From Alphaproteobacteria bacterium (GTDB taxonomy: Bacteria > Pseudomonadota > Alphaproteobacteria > MPNO01 > UBA830), in contig JAJEBT010000166.1 of NCBI GenBank assembly GCA_022822405.1, forward strand, positions 1 to 33,480: 33,480 nt of DNA, in the 5' to 3' direction. Position 1 is the stretch's first letter; each line of letters opens with the position of its first letter. The position numbers and the translations under genes are program-made. The notes under the pieces are model-generated. The model ran no database searches, was not told the origin of the DNA, and worked only from the letters and a program-made list of their open reading frames with translations. Below, piece after piece: positions 17,520 through 25,039 of the stretch.

Positions 17520-19067
17520 ATGACGGGCACCACACGAGACAGCGGCTTCTTTTTCTGGTTGGCGCGAAACGCGCGGGAATGTCCGGATCGCACGGCCATC
17601 CGTTCTCTCGACCAGAACGTGGAAATCACCCACGGCGAACTCTTTCGCCTGGCCAACCGGATCGGCCATTTCTACGAGGCCAACGGCATCGGCCGCGGCG
17701 ACCGCGTCGTGCTGCTGTCAAACAACTCCATCGAACACCTGATCGTCTATCTTGGTTCGCTTGCCTATGGCTGCACCATCTGCACGATCCATGTGGAGAT
17801 GAATGCGGCCTATCTCGCGGAGATGCTGGGAAGCCTCGGGGCGAAGCTGATCCTCTGCGAGGACGGAACTCCAGAGATCGATCTTCCCGTCGGCAAGGTT
17901 GGCGGACAGTGGAAGCCGCTGGGGCGGTGGGGGCGCGACGGCGTCTCCGGCGCCTTCGCCGAATTCGCGGATTTCGGGGACACTCCGGGTGACTGGCCGG
18001 TGGCGTCGAGGAACGACGATGCGTCGATTTTTTACACGTCGGGCACCGCGACGCGGCCCAAGGGCGTCCTGTGCACGGTGGCCGAGCTCCACGACAACAC
18101 TCTGCCGATCGCTGACGCCTTCGGGGTCACGTCCGACGACCGCATACTTGATTACCGTTCGATGAACTGGATGTCGGCCCAGGTGCTGTCGGCGCTTGGC
18201 CCAGTGGCGAAGGGGGCGACGCTGCTTCTGGCACGCAGGTTCTCGGTGTCGCAATTCTTCGACTGGGTCAACGACAACCAGGCAACGATCGCCGCTGGAA
18301 ATCCGACGATCATCAACATGCTGGTCAACCGCGAAGCGGATCGGGGCCATGGCGCCGCGCCGAGCCTGCGCTTCCTGACATCGAGTTCGGCGCCGCTTCT
18401 GGTATCCGAATGGCGCCGTTTCGAGACCACGTTCGGCATTCCCGTGTGCCAGGGTTACGGGGCCAGCGAAGTCGGGTGGATTGCCGGGAGCCATGAAGGC
18501 GTCCGCAAGATGGGTTCCGTCGGAAAACCGCTGGCGTATCAGAAGGTGCGGATCGTCAGTGATGATGGCAAGCCCCTGGCGCCGGGCGAGATCGGGGCGA
18601 TTCAGCTCAACGGCAACCCGGCCGGACGCTATCGGTATGTCGACAGCGACGGCTCGATTCGCGTGCATGCCGAAGGAGCGGCGCTGACCGGCGATCTCGG
18701 CTACATCGACGACGACGGTTTCCTCTTCGTGACCGGCCGCGAAAAGGACCTGATCATCCGTGGCGGGGTCAATATCTCGCCGCTGGAGATCGACAACGTC
18801 ATCCTGCAGATGCCCGATATTGCCGATGTCGCCACCGTCGGCGTGCCCGACCCGACCTACGGCGAGAAGGTCGTCACTTATTTCGTGCCTGCTGCCGATG
18901 CCCGGGTGAGGCCGGATGCGGTGATGGCACACTGCGTCCAACACCTCGCGGACTTCAAGGTACCGGGCGAGATCATCCTCCGCGATGCGCTGCCGCGAAC
19001 GGCGCGCGGCAAGATGGACCGCAGGGCACTCGCCGAGGCATGGAAGGCGTTGCAGGACGCGGACTGA
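17520..19067 (+). CDS. AMP-dependent acyl-CoA synthetase/ligase
   Basis: This 515-residue protein is an ANL-superfamily ligase that would activate a carboxylic acid as AMP ester and transfer it to CoA. The phosphate loop is YTSGTATRPKG (172-182), slightly altered from the usual TSGTTGxPKG. GYGASEVG, TGDLGYIDDDGF and the hinge GREKDLIIRGGVNISPLEID follow, and the C-terminal catalytic lysine is in PRTARGKMDR. ATG 17520 is chosen because GGGA is 6 bases upstream; a TTG two codons earlier is also in frame. The gene is divergent from boxC. Benzoate or a related aromatic acid is a possible substrate, but it is not a clear benzoate-CoA ligase by sequence. Confidence 0.9.
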   Translation: MTGTTRDSGFFFWLARNARECPDRTAIRSLDQNVEITHGELFRLANRIGHFYEANGIGRGDRVVLLSNNSIEHLIVYLGSLAYGCTICTIHVEMNAAYLAEMLGSLGAKLILCEDGTPEIDLPVGKVGGQWKPLGRWGRDGVSGAFAEFADFGDTPGDWPVASRNDDASIFYTSGTATRPKGVLCTVAELHDNTLPIADAFGVTSDDRILDYRSMNWMSAQVLSALGPVAKGATLLLARRFSVSQFFDWVNDNQATIAAGNPTIINMLVNREADRGHGAAPSLRFLTSSSAPLLVSEWRRFETTFGIPVCQGYGASEVGWIAGSHEGVRKMGSVGKPLAYQKVRIVSDDGKPLAPGEIGAIQLNGNPAGRYRYVDSDGSIRVHAEGAALTGDLGYIDDDGFLFVTGREKDLIIRGGVNISPLEIDNVILQMPDIADVATVGVPDPTYGEKVVTYFVPAADARVRPDAVMAHCVQHLADFKVPGEIILRDALPRTARGKMDRRALAEAWKALQDAD

Positions 19068-19110
19068 CCGCTACGCCCAAGCAAGGACTCGGCGTCCGCA
19101 TCCGGCGCCG

Positions 19111-20142
19111 TCAGGCGGCTCCCGCGCCTTCCCTCGCAATCATGTCGCCGAGAATGCGTCTGAACTGCATCGGCGCATTGTCGATTCGGATGTCGACAGT
19201 GGCGCGATCACCGACCGTGGAGATGGACCGCTGCTGGGCCTCAAGCACCGCCGTGTCTTCCAGGAAGGTTCGAAGCCCGTCCTGGGCGATGGTCTTGCTC
19301 ACGGTCTCGTCGCCGAGCTTGAAGTTGCGGGCGAACGCCCACAGATAGTGCGTCGTGGTCTCGGTTTCCGGTGTGATGATGTGGTTCGACCACATCGAGA
19401 TCCCGTGGCTGCGATCGCCTTCGGGAGCGCCCGTATCGGCATCCGCGCAGCCAATATCGAGCGTGACCGTCGACGGCGCCTGCCATCTGATCAGCTGCCA
19501 GCGATCGACCTTGCCGGCGAACTTCCTTGCACGATTGTACATGGGGGGCGCGGTGAACCCCCGCATCCACCGCTCGACGCGGATAGCATCGCCTTCGCGC
19601 GTTGTCGTCACCGGAACCAGTGCTTCCGCAGGATCGCCGGCGAGGGTGTTCTTGTGAATGTAGCTGACATGGGTCAGGTCGAGGAGGTTGTCGATCAACA
19701 GGCGGTAGTCGGCCCCGAGGTGGATGCAGCCGCCGGTCCGGGTCCAGCCCGGGTCGTCGAGCCAGGGGAGGTCGGGAATGAGCGCCGTGTCGGCAGCCCC
19801 GGCATCTCCCGGCCACAACCAGATCAGCCCGTGGCGTTCGCAGACCGGATAGGCGCGGACGGTGCTGCCCGGGGGGACGCGCGACTGGCCCGGTACCCGC
19901 ACGCATCGGCCGGTCCGATCGAACTCGAGACCGTGATATCCGCATTGCAGCGTGGTTCCGGTCACCCGTCCGAGCGAGAGCGGGAGTGACCGATGGCAGC
20001 ATCTGTCCTCGAGTGCGGCGACGCCGTCGGTGGTGCGCCACAGCACGATCTGCCGGCACAGCAGCGTCCTCGCCAGGGTCCCGCCGGATGCGAGATCCTC
20101 CGACCAGCACGCCGCATACCAGGCATTCCTGACGAACGACAT
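19111..20142 (-). CDS. Rieske non-haem iron oxygenase, VanA-like alpha subunit
   Basis: This 343-residue protein resembles the oxygenase component of vanillate O-demethylase. The Rieske cluster ligands are in CCH (Cys48, His50) and CGYH (Cys67, His70). The mononuclear iron site follows the pattern D151N..D155..H158....H163, with the bridging Asp present. Such enzymes hydroxylate or O-demethylate aromatic compounds. Its gene starts 9 bases after the SDR gene stop, so they are one operon. The reductase subunit (VanB type) is not present in this window, so the electron donor must come from elsewhere. Confidence 0.9.
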   Translation of the reverse strand: MSFVRNAWYAACWSEDLASGGTLARTLLCRQIVLWRTTDGVAALEDRCCHRSLPLSLGRVTGTTLQCGYHGLEFDRTGRCVRVPGQSRVPPGSTVRAYPVCERHGLIWLWPGDAGAADTALIPDLPWLDDPGWTRTGGCIHLGADYRLLIDNLLDLTHVSYIHKNTLAGDPAEALVPVTTTREGDAIRVERWMRGFTAPPMYNRARKFAGKVDRWQLIRWQAPSTVTLDIGCADADTGAPEGDRSHGISMWSNHIITPETETTTHYLWAFARNFKLGDETVSKTIAQDGLRTFLEDTAVLEAQQRSISTVGDRATVDIRIDNAPMQFRRILGDMIAREGAGAA

Positions 20143-20151
20143 CGCCAGCTC

Positions 20152-20910
20152 TCAGTGCACCACCATGCCGCCGTCGACGACGATGGCCTGACCGGTGACA
20201 AAATCCGAATCCGGTGAGGCGAGATAGACCAGTGTGCCGACCAGATCATCAGGAAGCTGTTCGCGCTTGATGGACCGGGCGTTCAGACTGAGGTTGACGT
20301 AGAACTCGAGCCGGTCGCGCTGGGCCTCGATGCGGTCGCTCATGGTGAAGCCCGGCGCGATGGTGTTGATGCGAATTCCGGAATCGCCGAGCTCGCGCGC
20401 CAGCGCTTTGGTCATGGCGTCGACGGCGCCCTTCGAGGCCACGTAGTGCAGCATCAACGGCACACCGGAATAGATCGTGCTGGATGAGATGTTGATGATC
20501 TTCCCGTAGCCCCGCTCCTTCATGGCCGGCACAGCTGCCTTGATGCAGTTGAACACGCCACGTGTGTTGACGGCCATGACCTGATCCCATTCCGCGGCGC
20601 CGATCTCCAGGAAGCTGCGTCGCTCCAGGGTGGCGAACACGGCGGCGTTGGTAACGAGGATATCCGCGGATCCGAAGGCTGCGACGGTTTCGGCGACCAT
20701 CGCCGCACAGGCGTCCGGATCGCCGACATCGGCCGAGTTGGCGATTGCATTGCCGCCGATCGCGCCGATCTCCTCGACGACAGCAGCCGTATCGAGTATG
20801 TCGGAGACGCATACGCTGGCCCCTTCCGCCGCGAGCGCCCGCGCATAGACCGCGCCGATTCCCTGGGCCGCGCCCGTCACGATTGCCGCTTTGCCGTCCA
20901 GTCTGCCCAT
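20152..20910 (-). CDS. Short-chain dehydrogenase/reductase
   Basis: This 252-residue classical SDR has the cofactor motif GAAQGIG (13-19), the structural TNAA (88-91), catalytic Ser in NISSS (about 142-144) and Tyr156/Lys160 in YVASK. The Asp in the SDIL turn at about residue 37 suggests NAD preference. ATG 20910 is preceded by GGGAGAGGA at good spacing; an upstream open extension lacks similarity. It is co-transcribed with the Rieske oxygenase, so it could oxidise or reduce that enzyme's product. Substrate unknown. Confidence 0.9.
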   Translation of the reverse strand: MGRLDGKAAIVTGAAQGIGAVYARALAAEGASVCVSDILDTAAVVEEIGAIGGNAIANSADVGDPDACAAMVAETVAAFGSADILVTNAAVFATLERRSFLEIGAAEWDQVMAVNTRGVFNCIKAAVPAMKERGYGKIINISSSTIYSGVPLMLHYVASKGAVDAMTKALARELGDSGIRINTIAPGFTMSDRIEAQRDRLEFYVNLSLNARSIKREQLPDDLVGTLVYLASPDSDFVTGQAIVVDGGMVVH

Positions 20911-21014
20911 ATTCCTCTCCCGCCGATGTTGTGATCCGGTTGCTTTGCCGGCCGGGGGCGAGCATACATCAGGGTAGGCGGGCGCGCGAGAGGATACAGG
21001 GTCTGGAGACTTCG

Positions 21015-21893
21015 ATGACGGAACCATATGTGGCTGCGGCAGGCACCTGCCTTCTCGGTGAATCGCCGGTCTGGCATCCGGATCATCAAGCCCTCTACTG
21101 GGTCGATGTCAGGAATCCGACGATTTACCGCCTTGATCCCGCGACCGGGGCGCGGCGCAACTGGCGTGTGCAGACCGAGATAGGCTGTATCGGGCTGGCC
21201 ACCGGAAACCGGTTGGTCGCCGGCACCCGCATGGGCTTTGCCCTCATCGATCTCGACAGCGACGGTTTCGAACTGCTCGCCGATCCCGAGGGCGACGGCC
21301 GACTCAACCGGGCGCGCCTCAATGACGGCCGGGTCGACAGGCGCGGACGTCTGTGGTGCGGTTCGATGCAGGATCCGGTTTTTGCCGAGGTCGGATGGCT
21401 CTATCGCCTGGATCCCGACCGTTCCGTGGAGCGGATGGAAGGTCCGGTAACCATACCGAACGCGATCTGCTGGAGCCCCGACGACACCGTGATGTATTTT
21501 TCGGACTCACTGCGTCAGGCCATCTGGGCGTACGATTTCGACATCGAGACCGGGGCTATCGGCAACAGGCGCGTCCTGGTCGAGATCCCGGAAGCGGACG
21601 GGCTGCCCGACGGCGCCGTCGTCGACAGTGACGGATTCCTCTGGGTCGCCCTCATGCGGGGCGGGGCAGTCCGGCGGTACGATCCAGCCGGGAAGATGGA
21701 ACGGGAGATCAGGTTTCCCGTCTCGCTGACCACCTGTCCGGCGTTCGGCGGACCCGACATGACGACGCTCTATGTGACCACCGCGTCAAGCCGATTCGGC
21801 CCCGAGGATTTTCAGCGTGAACCGCAGGCGGGATCCCTGTTCGCGGTAGACACCGAAGTGAAGGGCATGGTGGAGCCGGTATTCGGAAACTGA
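21015..21893 (+). CDS. SMP-30/gluconolactonase family lactonase
   Basis: This 292-residue protein is a six-bladed beta-propeller lactonase of the SMP-30/regucalcin group. Landmarks are GESPVWHPDHQALYWVDV at the N-terminus with the metal-binding Glu, LNDGRVDRRGRLWCGSM in the middle, PNAICWSPDDTVMYFSDS and, later, DGLPDGAVVDSDGFLWVA. Members hydrolyse sugar or organic lactones with a divalent metal. The start ATG at 21015 fits the family. It is divergent from the SDR-Rieske pair across 104 bases, suggesting a shared pathway, though this is inference. Confidence 0.88.
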   Translation: MTEPYVAAAGTCLLGESPVWHPDHQALYWVDVRNPTIYRLDPATGARRNWRVQTEIGCIGLATGNRLVAGTRMGFALIDLDSDGFELLADPEGDGRLNRARLNDGRVDRRGRLWCGSMQDPVFAEVGWLYRLDPDRSVERMEGPVTIPNAICWSPDDTVMYFSDSLRQAIWAYDFDIETGAIGNRRVLVEIPEADGLPDGAVVDSDGFLWVALMRGGAVRRYDPAGKMEREIRFPVSLTTCPAFGGPDMTTLYVTTASSRFGPEDFQREPQAGSLFAVDTEVKGMVEPVFGN

Positions 21894-21956
21894 CGTCGAG
21901 AATGCCGGATCCGGCGTCGATGATTGCCGGTTGCCGGGGTGCCTGCGGGGCTGCCG

Positions 21957-22829
21957 TCACAATCCGAGCAGGCGCCTTGCGTTCTCCTTCAGGATCAGCG
22001 GGCGAACCTCTTCCTTGATCGCGATTTCCTCGAAATCCGAGAGCCATCGGTCCGGCGTGATCGCGGGCCAGTCGGAGCCGTAGAGCATCTTGTGCTTGAG
22101 AAGCGAATTGCAGTAGCGCACGAGGACCGGCGGGAAATATTTGGGGGACCAGCCTGACAGATCGATCCAGACGTTCGGCTTGTGGGTCGCCACCGCCAGC
22201 GCCTCTTCCTGCCACGGGAACGAGGGGTGGGCGAGGATGATCGGCGTGTCGGGGAAATCGACGGCGACATCGTCGATCGCCATCGGATTCGAGAATTTGA
22301 GCCGCATTCCCATGCCGCCGCGCATGCCGGCGCCCACGCCCGTCTGGCCGGTGTGGAACAGCATTATGGCGCCTTGCTCGGCGATCGCCTCGTAGAGCGG
22401 ATAGGCCATACGATCGTTGGGCCAGAAGCCCTGCATCGTCGGATGGAACTTGAAACCGCGAACACCGAATTCCTCGACCAGCCGCCGCGCTTCCCGCGCG
22501 CCGGCGCGGCCCTTGGCGGGATCGATGGAGGCAAAGGGAATCATGATGTCGCTGTTTTCCGCGGCGATCCGGGCGACTTCCTCGTTCGAATAGCGGCGGA
22601 AGCCGGTTTCCCGCTCACTGTCGACGGGAAAGATGACGCAGCCGATCTTGCGTTCGCGGAAATAGTCGGCGGTCTCGGGGACCGTCGGCAGGCGGTCGAA
22701 GCTGCCGGCGCTTCCGAAATACTTTGCCATGCCCTCCACGAAAACGTCATAGCCGTCGTCCCGCGGGCCGCGGCAGGGTTCGTCGGCATGTGTATGAATG
22801 TCTATGGCGACCAGATCATCGACGTTCAT
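21957..22829 (-). CDS. Amidohydrolase-2 family (ACMSD-like) enzyme
   Basis: This 290-residue TIM-barrel protein belongs to the amidohydrolase_2 family, which includes decarboxylases such as gamma-resorcylate and ACMS decarboxylase as well as hydrolases. The metal site begins with HTH at 12-14; further ligands appear in LFHTGQTG, ILAHPSFPW and LYGSDWP. The ATG at 22829 is chosen because GAGGAG lies 7 bases upstream; an in-frame TTG further upstream has weaker support. It converges on the SMP-30 gene and is divergent from the CitE-like gene. Aromatic acid decarboxylation or hydrolysis of a ring-cleavage product is likely but unproven. Confidence 0.88.
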   Translation of the reverse strand: MNVDDLVAIDIHTHADEPCRGPRDDGYDVFVEGMAKYFGSAGSFDRLPTVPETADYFRERKIGCVIFPVDSERETGFRRYSNEEVARIAAENSDIMIPFASIDPAKGRAGAREARRLVEEFGVRGFKFHPTMQGFWPNDRMAYPLYEAIAEQGAIMLFHTGQTGVGAGMRGGMGMRLKFSNPMAIDDVAVDFPDTPIILAHPSFPWQEEALAVATHKPNVWIDLSGWSPKYFPPVLVRYCNSLLKHKMLYGSDWPAITPDRWLSDFEEIAIKEEVRPLILKENARRLLGL

Positions 22830-23000
22830 GGGCGGTCTCCTCGGCAAGTTCCGGCCGCCGGAGGGCGCTGCCGGTGGTGGTTATTCCCTTCCGCTGCCGT
22901 GCAAGCGGATGGATGAAGGATGTCACGGGGGCGTCGGCAGATGATTCTCCGAAGCCCGCGAACCGCGCGGGACCGCGAGGGATGCCGGGCGCGCGGCAAA

Positions 23001-23029
23001 ATGCCAACCGCGGGCGCCGATGGTATAGT
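23001..23029 (+). promoter_or_regulatory. Possible promoter of the CitE-like gene
   Basis: ATGCCA (23001-23006) and TATAGT (23024-23029) are spaced 17 bases apart, 24 bases upstream of the start codon. The -10 element is 5 of 6 to consensus. An AAAGGA site follows. Confidence 0.4.
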
Positions 23030-23053
23030 TTCCGGAGAAAGGAAATCTGCCCG

Positions 23054-23911
23054 ATGGACAACCAGTTCCGACCCCGCCGAAGCCTGCTGTTTGTGCCAGG
23101 ACTGCGCCCCGATCGGTTCGCCAAGGCGCTCGGGGCGGGCGCCGACATCGTTTGCGTCGATCTTGAGGACGCGGTGCCGCTCGCGCGCAAGGATGAGGCG
23201 CGCGCCATGACGCTGCCGCTGTTCTCGGGCGGAAGCGATCGTGGTGTCGAGACCATGGTCAGGGTGAACCCGCTCTCGACGGTGGAGGGTCTCAGGGACG
23301 TCCTCGCACTCGTCGAGTCTGATGCGCCGCCGCCGGCGCTGATGCTTGCCAAGCCGGGCTCTGCCGCGGAAATCCGACTGTATGACGAATTGCTCCAGGG
23401 AAGCTGCGCCGGAATCCGGTTCCACGTGATCATCGAATCGGCCGAGGGGCTTGCAAATGTCATGGAAATTGCCGGCGCGTCGCCGCGCATCGATTCGCTG
23501 CTGTTTGGCGCAGTCGACATGGCGGCCGATCTTCGGGCTGCCAAGTCGTGGGACACGCTCCTCTACGCCCGTTCTCGGGTGGTCCATGCGGCGGCTCGCT
23601 TCGGCCACGACCTGCTGGATGTGCCATGGCTCGATCTCGACGATTCGGAAGGGCTGGAAGCGGAAGCGGGGAAGGCTGCAGCGCTGGGCTTCACCGGAAA
23701 GGCGGCGATACATCCGAAGCAGATCCCCGTGCTCAACGCGACCTTCTCGCCGTCGCCGGAACTTGTCGAGCGCGCGCGGCGAATCGTCGACGAATTCGAA
23801 AAGGACGAGACGGGTCTCCTGGTTGTCGACGGCGAGCTGATCGAACGTCCGGTTCTGCGCTCCATGCTCCGGGTTCTTGCTGTCGCCGGGCATCTCCGCG
23901 GCAGCCCCTGA
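23054..23911 (+). CDS. CitE-like CoA ester lyase (HpcH/HpaI family)
   Basis: This 285-residue TIM-barrel protein is a citrate-lyase-beta-like enzyme. Landmarks are RRSLLFVPGLRPDRFAKAL, the conserved CVDLEDAVPLARKDEAR block, the substrate arginine in MVRVNPL, and Mg-binding Glu and Asp in IIESAEGL and LFGAVDMAADL, with IHPKQIP near the end. Family members cleave or form malyl-, citramalyl- or beta-methylmalyl-CoA. The ATG at 23054 has AAAGGA upstream. No citrate-lyase alpha or gamma genes are nearby, so it acts alone, as CoA ester lyases do. Substrate not assigned. Confidence 0.9.
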   Translation: MDNQFRPRRSLLFVPGLRPDRFAKALGAGADIVCVDLEDAVPLARKDEARAMTLPLFSGGSDRGVETMVRVNPLSTVEGLRDVLALVESDAPPPALMLAKPGSAAEIRLYDELLQGSCAGIRFHVIIESAEGLANVMEIAGASPRIDSLLFGAVDMAADLRAAKSWDTLLYARSRVVHAAARFGHDLLDVPWLDLDDSEGLEAEAGKAAALGFTGKAAIHPKQIPVLNATFSPSPELVERARRIVDEFEKDETGLLVVDGELIERPVLRSMLRVLAVAGHLRGSP

Positions 23912-23948
23912 TCCTACGCGCACACGGCCGTCCGCCCCGCGGCTGGCG

Positions 23949-24743
23949 TCATCGCGACCATTTTGTCACCGGCTTTTCTAGTTCCCTGCCGTCGACGAGA
24001 ATGGCGTCGACATTCTCGTTGTAGAAGCAGATCAGGTCCTTGATCTTCGGGCACTCGGGAATCGGATCCTCGTAGCACCACGCTATATCCTCGTGCGTCG
24101 TGCCGTTGACCGTCGCCGACCAGTAACGCGCCACGCCCTTGTAGGGGCAGCGCGACGATGAGGTGGTCGGTTCGAGAAGGTCCATGCGGACATCGTCGCG
24201 CGGAATATAGTAGCGTGTCGGCAGGTTGGTCTCGAACAGAAAATGGGCACGCGCCGTCTCGGCCACGGTCTCGCCACCGACAATGACCTGCACGGGACGG
24301 GATGACGCAATAGCGTCGACCCGCTTGTGGGGATCGCGAGGATGGACGAAGACTTCCTCGTCCTCCTCGTACCAGTGATCGACCCGGTCCCAGTAGAAGG
24401 CGCAGTATTTCTCCAGATTGATGACCGTCATTTCGTCATAGGGCGCCGGATAGGCCCAGACGGCGTTTTCGGAAGTCCGGCCGCCAGCATTGATCGTCCA
24501 GTAGGACGCGTCCCCCTTGTAGGGGCAGTGGGTGGAATGGTCGGTTGGCGCAAGGAGGTCCGTGCGGACGTCTTCCAGGGGGAAATAGTAGACGGGCAGG
24601 TGGCGGGCCTCGTACATCAGCATCATGTTCATGGAGTCGGCGATCCACTCGTCGCCGAACCTGACCCGCACCCGCCTCGGCGACGGCTCAAGGCGGATAT
24701 GGTGGTCGGGGTTTTTCCGATAGCCGGGTGCCGGATTCGCCAT
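23949..24743 (-). CDS. Tandem DUF427 (NTP_transf_9) protein
   Basis: This 264-residue protein contains two copies of the DUF427 beta-barrel, at about residues 20-125 and 145-250. Each carries the hallmark CPYKG motif (HCPYKGDASYW and RCPYKGVARYW) and an upstream RYYIPRDDV or VYYFPLEDV strand. The first repeat also retains a WAYP segment, the second WCYEDP. Double-DUF427 proteins are common in proteobacteria and actinobacteria and have no established function, despite the Pfam label. The ATG at 24743 has AAGGGAGA upstream. It is convergent with the CitE-like gene and divergent from the molybdenum enzyme gene. Confidence 0.9.
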   Translation of the reverse strand: MANPAPGYRKNPDHHIRLEPSPRRVRVRFGDEWIADSMNMMLMYEARHLPVYYFPLEDVRTDLLAPTDHSTHCPYKGDASYWTINAGGRTSENAVWAYPAPYDEMTVINLEKYCAFYWDRVDHWYEEDEEVFVHPRDPHKRVDAIASSRPVQVIVGGETVAETARAHFLFETNLPTRYYIPRDDVRMDLLEPTTSSSRCPYKGVARYWSATVNGTTHEDIAWCYEDPIPECPKIKDLICFYNENVDAILVDGRELEKPVTKWSR

Positions 24744-24964
24744 GAGTTTCTCCCTTGCCTGACTGCGGCCGGGCGTTCCCGGCAGCGCGGCAATCATCGC
24801 GCCCCGGTGCGACCGGCGCAAGCGGGATCGCAGGAATACCGGTCGAGCGCCCTCGTGCGCCGCACTCCGGCACGTGGTGGAATTCGATAGGATGCCCGTC
24901 CGTCGTATGGTTGAATGGAGGGGTCCGGCCTGAGAAACGGTTTCGATTCCGAAGGAGCACTGAG

Positions 24965-25039
24965 ATGAGGGGTAGGCGGACTTGCGACTGCGCCCCGTCG
25001 GGCGACGACGCCCGGAAGGGGCGGATGCGCGATGCCTGA
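24965..25039 (+). CDS. Possible 24-residue upstream leader ORF
   Basis: An ATG at 24965 follows a perfect AAGGAG (24952-24957) with a 7-base spacer. The frame encodes 24 residues rich in Arg and Asp (MRGRRTCDCAPSG at the N-terminus) and ends TGA at 25039, overlapping the start of the molybdenum hydroxylase gene by 8 bases. The site is better than that of the main gene, so translation could be coupled. It may instead be a chance frame; no homologue is recognised. Confidence 0.35.
   Translation: MRGRRTCDCAPSGDDARKGRMRDA

Noticed and set aside
24755..25039. Longer plus-strand frame upstream of the molybdenum enzyme
   Set aside because: Only its last 24 codons have a ribosome site; the rest shows no homology, so only the short leader is kept as a candidate.
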